This document shows, one piece after another, positions 56,578 to 64,000 of a stretch of DNA of 64,000 nucleotides. The notes under the pieces were generated by a model. It did no database searches and had not been told where the DNA came from. It saw nothing but the letters and a program-made list of their open reading frames with translations. A program made the translations under genes and the position numbers. Source of the stretch: Corylus avellana (lineage: Eukaryota > Streptophyta > Magnoliopsida > Fagales > Betulaceae); contig NC_081543.1 in NCBI RefSeq assembly GCF_901000735.1, positions 19,820,079 through 19,884,078 of the forward strand, given 5' to 3'. Positions within the stretch are counted from its first letter, which is position 1. The number at the start of each line of letters is the position of its first letter.

Positions 56578-58615
56578 ATGCTGATTGTTTCGCCTTAAAA
56601 TGTTTTTTTTTTTTTGTATTTTCTGATGTTTGGTGCTACATAAAATAATAATTAACAAAAAATATTTTTCTTTCGACCGAAATTTTTTTTTTAATTTTCA
56701 TAAAATGGATTACATTTTTCAAAACCATAAACCATTTTTTGAATTTTAACATCTCATTCTAAAACCGATGAACCCCGCTAAGACCCGCCCAGGACCTACC
56801 GAGACCCGCCCCCGACTTGATTGGGACCCGACCGGACCTACCCAAGACCTGTCCAAGACCCTGCCGAGTCTTGATCAAGACCCCATCAGGACCCGACATC
56901 GGAAAATATTTTCGGCAAAAAACATTTTTCTGAAAAATGATTTCTTAGAAAATATTTTCAGTATTTGGCATTTACGGAAAATCAAGCAAGTCCCGGTTGA
57001 GTCCTCGATGTCAAAAAATGAAAAAAATTCCTGTAAAACATTTTCCGGTATTTGGTATGTACAAAAAATCATATTAAACTCTAAATTACAAAAATATCCA
57101 TGTCGAGTCCTAGGTGTATCTTGGCGGGTCCCGGGCTGATCTCAGCGGGTGTTGTGTCAAATACTATCTAAATTAATAGATAATATTTAGTATGTTTTAA
57201 CTCGCAAGTGTATAAGATTAAAACAATAGTATAGTGCAGCAAGTACAAGGTCAATCCCACGAGGATTGTGATTTTATTTAGATTTAATTAAAAATATCAA
57301 TTTGTCACTGAATTGATATTATGAAAAAGAAATAAAAAGATAAATGAAAAAGGTAAAGGCAGGGCTTTGATATCCACCATTAATCATACTTAGATAATAT
57401 AACAATATGCTAATGCTTTGATCATGTTATATCCATCTAATGTTTGTCAACCTAAGGGGATTGGTGTATACTCCTTAAGCTATAGATTTCCCTAAGCAAC
57501 AAGTTAGGCATGGGTGTATACTCTTAACTTTTTTCTTTCCTAAAGGATTTAGTATGGGTGTATACTAAGTTGTTTTTTAGGAAAGCATATATTATATGGA
57601 AATCGACAAACACATGAGGCCTAAGGCATGGATGTATACTCCCGGTTCCTCATGTTGATTAACCCAAGAATCCAGTGTGGATTACTTTTGTTACTTATGT
57701 TAAACCCAGGACTCGGTCATCCAAATTGATTTAACTAACTAGTCCATACCACATGCATATAATGGTCAGTCACATACATATGAGGAATTCATGAAAACAT
57801 GAATTAATCAAGTTAAATATCACAACATGATCATCACAAATGTGCCAATATTGAAATATTAAATAAGCATAATTAGGGCTTCAATCTAGTTCTCTTAAAG
57901 AGTTAGTCACACATATTAAAATAAAAGACAAAAGAAAAGGTAAAGAAAGAACCAAAAACTGCTCCTAGAAGTAGCCACCAAGTTCCTCTCCTTACTAGCC
58001 TCTTCCAAGGATGATTATTCTTGAGGTTTAGAGGTCTATTTATAGGCTTTAGAAGTCCTTGACAAACTAGTAAACTTAGGAATTTCGTAGGGTTTTAATC
58101 TTATTACAATTGGGAGTTGAAAAACCCTAATATGGAAGCAAAGGGAGTCTGTCTGCAGCTTTTAGAATTCTCCAGCGCACAGGTGCGATCGATCGCACAC
58201 CAGAAACTTCAACTTTTCCAAAATTCTCTCTTTGAGCCCAGATCTTCCAGATTTACTTCATTTTCTTCCAAAAGCCTACAAAAGTATGGAAAACACATAA
58301 AAGAACTAAAATAGTATAAATTAACCAAAACTAAATGATTAAAACATGTAAGTTAAGGGCAAAAAATATGAATATTTTGGCACTTAACAGCGGGGCCCGG
58401 GCGAGTCACAGTGGGGTCCTTAAGGGACTCAATTAAGACACCTCTAAGACTTGGTCGGGACATTTTCGTAATTTAGAATTTAATATGATTTAATGAATAT
58501 ATATATATATTGTGATTTTCCGTACGCATCAAACAATGTAAAATGTTTTCCACAAAATTATTTTTCAAGAAAATATTTTCCGGCGGAATGCATTTTACAT
58601 CGAAACAAACTGAGC
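56578..58615. mobile_element. hAT-like non-autonomous element, split by a solo LTR
   Basis: The left end, GCTGATTGTTTCGCCTTAAA, resembles the reversed right end, GGCTCAGTTTGTTTCGATGT. Both flanks carry GAAAATATTTTC and CGGAAAAT blocks (56900-57060 and 58540-58600). A GC-rich degenerate GACCCG/GGGACC-type repeat occurs at 56770-56900, 57120-57145 and 58385-58440. The interior is interrupted at 57150-58389. No clear 8-bp target duplication was found. Confidence 0.5.
57150..58389 (-). mobile_element. Solo LTR, 1240 bp, with 5-bp TSD
   Basis: The boundaries are TGTTGTGTCAAATA at 57150 and TTTTGGCACTTAACA ending at 58389, with GCGGG at 57145-57149 and 58390-58394. Short inverted ends and the TSD define a complete LTR with no internal region, the product of LTR-LTR recombination. 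Its TCGCAAGTGTATAAGAT-type start suggests Ty3/gypsy (tentative). It contains four ATGG(G/A)TGTATACT-like phrases (57460-57640) and the palindrome TGCGATCGATCGCA (about 58185-58198). The strand is uncertain. Confidence 0.85.
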
Positions 58616-59248
58616 CTTACTCTCATTTCAGGGTAAAAAAAACTGTTATAGTTAGTGATTATTTGCTAAAATCACTAAACACAATAGCCTAGCGGTTAGT
58701 AAAATCGGCTAATCGAGTCCGCTAAGCGGTTAACGATTATTTAATAACCACTTTTTAAAAGAAAAAAATAAAAATTTTTAAAACCAAAACAACGTCATTT
58801 CTATGGTAATAGCCTACTAAATATGACGTCATTTCTAAAGTTTTATACATTTTTTTTATATTTGTAAACATCAAAACAATGTTCTATCCTGGGTGTTTGC
58901 CCAAATGTGATTCTTTGTATAGCGTCCTCTCGGACGTCGAGTACCAGATCGAGTTCGGATGTAATGCTTTTGATGTAGTTGGGTTTGTATGTGATGATTG
59001 CAGCTGACTGTTCTTGTAATGGTTGTGGCTAGATCTTTTGTAACTGTTGTAGCTGAATCTTCTTGTAATGAAAAACCTTTAAGGAAATGTTTACCTTTGA
59101 TTCCATTGATGTGTTGCATGCTGCTTTTTTTGTGCGATTTTTACTATAGTTGTGTGGGGTATTCCCTTCTTAACTTTTCAACGTTGTTTATTCGCTTTGC
59201 TGTGCTTGATATAGAGTTTCCTCAGATTGCCTAGTTGTGTTTAGGTCT
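58616..59248 (-). other. Sequence between hAT-like element and Tat element tail
   Basis: The first ~250 bp are A/T-rich with GCGGTTA/TAACCGC-like short repeats. From about 58870 the sequence may be the 3' non-coding or LTR part of the Tat element, but no TG..CA boundary, purine tract or partner LTR was recognised. Confidence 0.4.
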
Positions 59249-59259
59249 TGAGGGATTTT

Positions 59260-59500
59260 TTTTAGTCCTTTTCTTTTAAGGGCGAGGTATTTTTTTTGTT
59301 TAAGGGTTTACTCCCTTGTTTCTGAGGACGAGGGATTTTTTTTTGTTTAAGGGTTTACTCCCTTGTTTCCAATGAAGAGGGATTTTTTTTGTTAAGGGTT
59401 TACTCCATTGTTTCCGATGAAGATGGATTTTTTTTTGTTAAGGGTTTATTCCCTTGTTTCCGATGAAGTGAGATTTTTTTTGTTAAAGGTTTACTCCCTT
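59260..59500 (-). repeat. 45-47 bp tandem repeat, about 5 copies
   Basis: The repeated unit is AAGGGTTTACTCCCTTGTTT, CCGATGAAGAGGGA and a T-run. Copies start near 59302, 59349, 59394, 59440 and 59485. It lies downstream of the integrase end of the Tat element, where Tat-lineage retrotransposons commonly carry tandem repeats. Confidence 0.88.
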
Positions 59501-59639
59501 GCGCCCTGCAAGACAAGGAACTTGTCGGGCCCAATGGTCGTTTTGACCAAGGGTCCTCCGACGCTCAAGTAAGTTTTTATTCATGAATAAATACTATACT
59601 GAAATGTTCAAGAATTACAAGAATCAAAAATGAAAATTC

Positions 59640-60750
59640 AACAATTACTGATAGTATTTCTTTAGATGATCGGCATTCTAAGGTTTCGGTAGTGGCTTTC
59701 CTTCCACATCTTGTATGTAGTATGCTCCTTGTCGATGGCTCTGAACAACTTTGTATGGTCCTTCCCATGTAGGCCTGAGCTTGCCTTCTGTTGGGTCCTG
59801 GGTGGCTATGCTAACCTTTCGAAGAACTTAGTCTCGTATCTTGAACTTAGTCTCGTATCTTGAACTATCTTGGCTTGACCCTCTTGTTGAAATATCTAGT
59901 TGTTCTTTGCTAGTAAGCTGCCATTGTCACTTGAGCATCGTTCCTCTTTTCTTGGAGTAGGTCCAAGCTTAACTTCATTCATTCTTCGTTCATCTTAGGA
60001 TTGTAATGTTTTATTCGAAAACTACCCGAACCGACTTCTACTGGAATGACCACCTCAGATCCGAATGCGGAGAGAATGGGGTTTCCCCTGTTGGTGTTCA
60101 GATTATGGTTCTGTATGACCATAATACTTCCCGAAGGAATTCTACCCATGCTCCCTTCTTATCCTTGAGCTTTTTCTTCAATGTCTTCATCAAGGTTTTG
60201 TTTGTTGCTTCTACCTGACCATTTGCTTGAGGTTGTTTGGGAGATGTGAAGTAGTTTATGATACGCAGCTTCTGACACCAACTTCAAAATGGTTCATAGT
60301 CAAACTCCTTACCGTTGTCGGTTATGAAAGCGTGAGGGATACCGTATCGACAAACAATTGCCTTCCAAAGGAAATTCCTTATGTTCTCGATAGTAATTGT
60401 GGCCAATGCTTCAGCTTCCGCCCATTTTGTGAAGTAGTCGATTTGCGACTACAACGAATCGACATCCTCCTTTTCCTGTTGGAAATGGCCCTACTAGGTC
60501 GACCCCCCATTGTGCAAAAGGCCATGGTGCCAAAACCGAGCTTAATTCTTCGAGGGGTTTGGTCACTACTTTGTCAAATCGTTGGCATTTGTCACAGTGT
60601 TTGACCATTTCAAGGGAATCTCGGTTCATCCCTAGCCAGTAATATCCTGCTCGGACGGCCTTGTGGGCTAGCATTCTTCCTCCTGAGTGGCTGCCACATA
60701 TACCTTCATGGATTTCTTTGAGTATGTAGGTAGCCTCCTCCTTTGACTAA
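59640..60750 (-). pseudogene. Tat integrase
   Basis: Finger and core start YYWLGMNRDSLEMVKHCDKC and WGVDLVGPFPTGKGGCRFVV (60674-60411). A broken core follows. The C-terminus reads TWEGPYKVVQSHRQGAYYIQ then GKPLPKP*NADHLKKYYQ (about 59770-59640), with Trp replaced by a stop. Confidence 0.85.
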
Positions 60751-61019
60751 CAGTTGAGTAGAGGGAGAGTGCAACCACTTCAATACAAAACCCCGTCGAC
60801 CAGCGTGTAGCGGGCAGCCTAGATGCGGATTTTCTAAGCTAACTTGTTGTTGGATGGCAATTTTTAAGAATTGTAGTATATCATGACCCCATTCCGGTCA
60901 TTTTTGTTCTCCCTCAATGCACACTACTTGATCTGTTCGGATGATTGAAGGTTCGGTCAACTCTTGAACTAGTAGGCCAATCACTGTAATCTCTTCCTCA
61001 GTGGTAGAGCCTATGCAAG

Positions 61020-61240
61020 CTAGGGCATCTACCTATGAGTTTTCTTCTCTTAGCACCTTCGTGAAATCTATTTTGTCAAAGAATTCCATGGCTTCCTTTA
61101 CTTTTGCCAGGTACCTTTTCATTTTGTCTCCCTGGGCTTCGTATTCCCCTTTGATGTGTCTGACCACAACCGGGGAATCACTTTTGACCTCCAGGTGGTA
61201 CTTTACTCCCATCTCTCGGGCCATATTCATTCTGGGAAAG
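61020..61240 (-). pseudogene. Tat second RNase H (aRNH)
   Basis: The reading AREMGVKYHLEVKSDSPVVV, HIKGEYEAQGDKMKRYLAKV and FTKVLREENS matches the additional RNase H located between the RT-RNase H and integrase of Tat elements. The DSPVVV aspartate and the REEN block are visible. Confidence 0.8.
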
Positions 61241-61389
61241 GATATTCGGTCAACACTTTGATGGTATGCGCTTGGAAATATGGACTCAATCTCCGAGTGG
61301 AGGTGACCAAAGCGAAGGCTTGCTTTTCGATCTAAGGCTATCGCTCCTCTGCTACGTGCAAAGCTTTGCTGGTGAAGTAAACAGGCCTT

Positions 61390-62560
61390 TGCACCCCCTA
61401 TTCTTCCTGGATTAAAGTTGAGCTTCTGGCTGACGGGGACACAACCAAGTACAGATACAGCGCTTCTCCTTCCACCGGTTGGCTTAATAGTGGTGGGCTT
61501 ATCAAATATTTCTTCACTTCATTGAAGGCTTTGTCACATTCTAGGCCCCAAGAGAAAGCCTTCTTCAATATTTTGAAGAAAGAAAGGCATTTGTCAATTG
61601 AACGGGAGATGAACCGATTTAGTGTTGCTATTCTTCCAATTAGTTGTTGAAGCTGCTTCGTACTTTGGGGGCTTGCATGTCTAGAATCACCTTGATCTTT
61701 TAGAGATTGGCCTCGATTCCTCTCTGTGAGACAATGAATCCGAGGAACTTCCCCGAAGATATTCCGAATGTGCATTTGGAAGGATTGAGCTTCATTTCGT
61801 CGCGCCTTAGCATGTCGAAAGCCTTTGCCAGATCTGTAATGTGGACGGCTGCCTGTCTGCTCTTCACCAGCATATCATCCACATACACCTCCATATTCCA
61901 CCCAATCTGCTCTCGAAACATTTTGTTGACCAATCACTTATACGTGGGCCCCGCATTCTTCAAGCTGAATCGCATCACTCAATAGCAGTACAGACCTTTG
62001 TCTGTCATGAAGGCTATCTTCTCCTGGCCGAATTCGTGCACGAATATCTGGTTATATCCCAAGAATGCATCCGTGAAACTCAAAAGTTCAATCCTTAAAG
62101 TTGAATCTACCAATAAATCTATTCGTGGCAGTGGATAGTTATCTTTTAGACATGCTTTTTTGAGATCGGTGAAGTTGACACACATCCTTCATTTCCTGTA
62201 AGATTTCTTCACCAATACTATGTTTGCCAACTAGGTAGTGTATTGTACTTCTTTGATGAATCCCGCCTCTGATAATTTCTGGATTTTCTCTGCAGTGGCC
62301 TTGCTTTTCTCGGCCGAGTATCCCCTACTTCTCTGTTGTACTAATTTGAAACTGGGATCAAGGTTCAACTTGTGCACTATTCTCGAGGGTGATATACCCG
62401 ACATATCCTCATGAGTCCAAGCGAACACGTCGCGATTCTCGTAAAGGAAAGATATAAGTTTTTTCCTTACAACCGGGTCCAGTTGGGATCCTATTCTAAC
62501 AACCCTGCTCAGCTCGCCAACCGAGAATTCTTCCAAATTCTTGACCGGTTCGCAACCTTT
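61390..62560 (-). pseudogene. Tat reverse transcriptase and RNase H
   Basis: The RT opening is LYENRDVFAWTHEDMSGISP and IVHKLNLDPSFKLVQQRSRG. Then come VNFTDLKKACLKDNYPLPRI, LSFTDAFLGYNQI and the catalytic MEVYVDDMLVKSRQ. The connection is KCTFGISSGKFLGFIVSQRG and LQQLIGRIATLNRFISRSID. Stops and frame changes occur near 61978, 62186 and 61700. Confidence 0.9.
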
Positions 62561-62779
62561 TAATTGCTATCTGTCCCCCTTAAAGCCGCCTTCTTGGGTA
62601 GAGGTCTTAGGGCACTCCTTCATGGAGATGTTGTAACATTGTCGGGCAGCTCGTTGATCGCCCCTTACCTCTTCGACTCCGTGGTCCATTGGGAACTTCA
62701 TCTTGAGATGCGGGGTTGATGTAATGGCCCTTAGTACATTGAGAGCCATTCTTCCAATAATGGCGTTGAAAGCTGATAG

Positions 62780-64000
62780 TCAGTCGACCAACAGAAAATG
62801 TACCATTACTATCGCCTGCCTTGGATATGATCCAGCCGTGACTGGTAGTTCGATAGATCCAATTGGTTGTACTTGTTCCCCTGTGAATCCCATCAAGGGA
62901 CAGCTGGTTGGGACGACCTTCTCCTGCCCCAAGTTCAATTTCTTAAACACAGACCAATACAAGATGTATGCTGAGCTTCCGTTATCCACTAGGATGCGAT
63001 GGACATTATGGTTCGCCATTGTCAATGTGACAATCATGGCATCCATGTGCGGAGATGATATGCCTACATAGTCATCGTCAAAGAAATTGATGACCATTAC
63101 GTTCCTCCGGGATTGCTTCGTTGGCCTCTCTATCGTATAAACTTCATGGGAGTTCCCCAACTATCAGGTATACGCCTTTCTCGCCCTTCATAACTCACCT
63201 TCTCTAGAAAATCCACCTATTATTGTATGGATTTCTAGAATATTTGCTTGATTCTGAAGGTCTCAAGTTGGGCGAACATGCTCTCCTCTAGGCTCCCCTC
63301 GTCTTCTTCTATTCTCCTGAAAATATTTGCCCCTATTTCGGCGATTGAGACTTCTACTTTGATAATGTTCCAGCTGTCAGTGATCCTGTGGGTCACGGTA
63401 ATTCACTTCTCAGATGTAGTTTTCCCTGAGAGGATCTACTCTTCTCTATTCTCCTAAGAATCAGACAAGCTTACCATTCTTAATGAACTTTTTGATGAGG
63501 TGCCTCAAAGCTATGCACCCTTCTGTGTAGTGGCCATTGACTTCATGGAACTCGTAGTAGCAATCCAAGTTCTGATTCTGTGGAACCCCTGGCATTCTTG
63601 GGGGTTTTCGATATTCTGGGTCCTTCTTGACTTCCATCAAAACCTCATAAATGTTGGCATTGAGCGGAGTAAAGTTGTAATCACCGAACTTCTTCTTGAA
63701 GGGCTTCGGAGCATCCGACCCTTGATGATCCTTCTTCTTTTTCTCTTCAAACCTTTTGGGCAACTTCAGAGCTGACCTTATTGCCTTCAAGGTTTCTTCT
63801 TTGTTGATGAATTCCTACACCTTATCTAATAGCTCCTGGAGGTTGCTCGGTTGTGTCCGTGCAATTTTCCCCGCCACTGGCTCCTCAGGAGAGATACCGT
63901 TGTAGATGGCAGAAACTATTACGCCATCGGTTGGGTCTTCCACTTTCAGGTTCTTGGTGTTGAACCGAATCATGAACTCCTTCAAACTCTCCCCCTCTCA
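62780..64000 (-). pseudogene. Tat gag and protease
   Basis: Gag reads SLKEFMIRFNTKNLKVEDPT and ISPEEPVAGKIARTQPSN (63990-63830), then after a stop KAIRSALKLPKRFEEKKKKD and the finger-like CYYEFHEVNGHYTEGC (63790-63461). Protease is VHRILVDNGSSAYILYWSVF (about 62990) in the frame 63160-62780. Confidence 0.88.

Larger units (their letters stand above)
59260..64000 (-). mobile_element. Ty3/gypsy Tat-lineage element (partial, runs off right edge)
   Basis: Minus-strand gag, protease, RT, RNase H, a second (archaeal-type) RNase H and integrase, followed by the 3' tandem repeat. The DNGSS-type protease motif and the extra RNase H are Tat hallmarks. The 5' LTR and gag start lie beyond 64000. Frequent stops make it inactive. 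It lies upstream of the YchF start codon, in the same orientation. Confidence 0.9.

Noticed and set aside
56768..57139. 123-codon plus-strand frame rich in Pro/Arg/Thr
   Set aside because: Produced by the GC-rich degenerate repeat of the hAT-like element; no domain.
1..64000. tRNA or rRNA genes
   Set aside because: The only tRNA-like signals are retrotransposon primer-binding sites and the SINE promoter boxes; no cloverleaf or rRNA core was recognised.

Overview
The window is nuclear DNA of a flowering plant, probably a woody eudicot. The evidence is spliced plant genes, plant L1-type LINEs, Ty1/copia and Ty3/gypsy (chromovirus and Tat-type) elements, an Au-like SINE, MULE-type and CACTA-type DNA elements, and a fragment of a plant plasma-membrane H+-ATPase. 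The species cannot be fixed from the sequence. Two runs of exactly 100 N (11305-11404 and 51386-51485) mark scaffold gaps.

One host gene organises almost everything: an organelle-type YchF/OLA1-like P-loop NTPase on the minus strand. I could place nine exons, from the start codon at 56387 to the end of exon 9 at 2105. They join in frame into 380 codons (1140 bp) with GT donors and AG acceptors throughout. The last ~40 codons must lie beyond the left edge. The exons fill about 2% of 54 kb; the introns are swollen by transposable elements.

Layout from left to right. 1-2044: LINE 3' fragment in intron 9. 2105-3251: exons 9 to 6. 3252-9313: intron 5, with a decayed copia element that carries a MITE and a solo LTR; the solo LTR holds a second MITE. 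9314-9376: exon 5. 9377-33056: intron 4, with an assembly-duplicated segment, a near full-length minus-strand LINE, a chromovirus, LINE pieces and a copia element with mismatched LTRs. 33057-33167: exon 4. 33168-42583: intron 3, with a decayed LINE and, inserted in its tail, an almost intact full-length LINE. 42584-43169: exons 3 and 2, with a MITE between them. 43170-56165: intron 1, with a LINE split by a non-autonomous LTR element, an opposing LINE, a SINE, and a CACTA-like element that has captured part of an H+-ATPase gene. 56166-56387: exon 1. 56388-64000: gene flank, a hAT-like element split by a solo LTR, and a Tat-lineage gypsy element running off the right edge.

No new host defence or metabolic system was found. 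The most informative points are the transposon-inflated YchF gene, the gene-capturing CACTA-like element, the probable false duplication at the first gap, and a set of very short LINE-tail insertions with target-site duplications.
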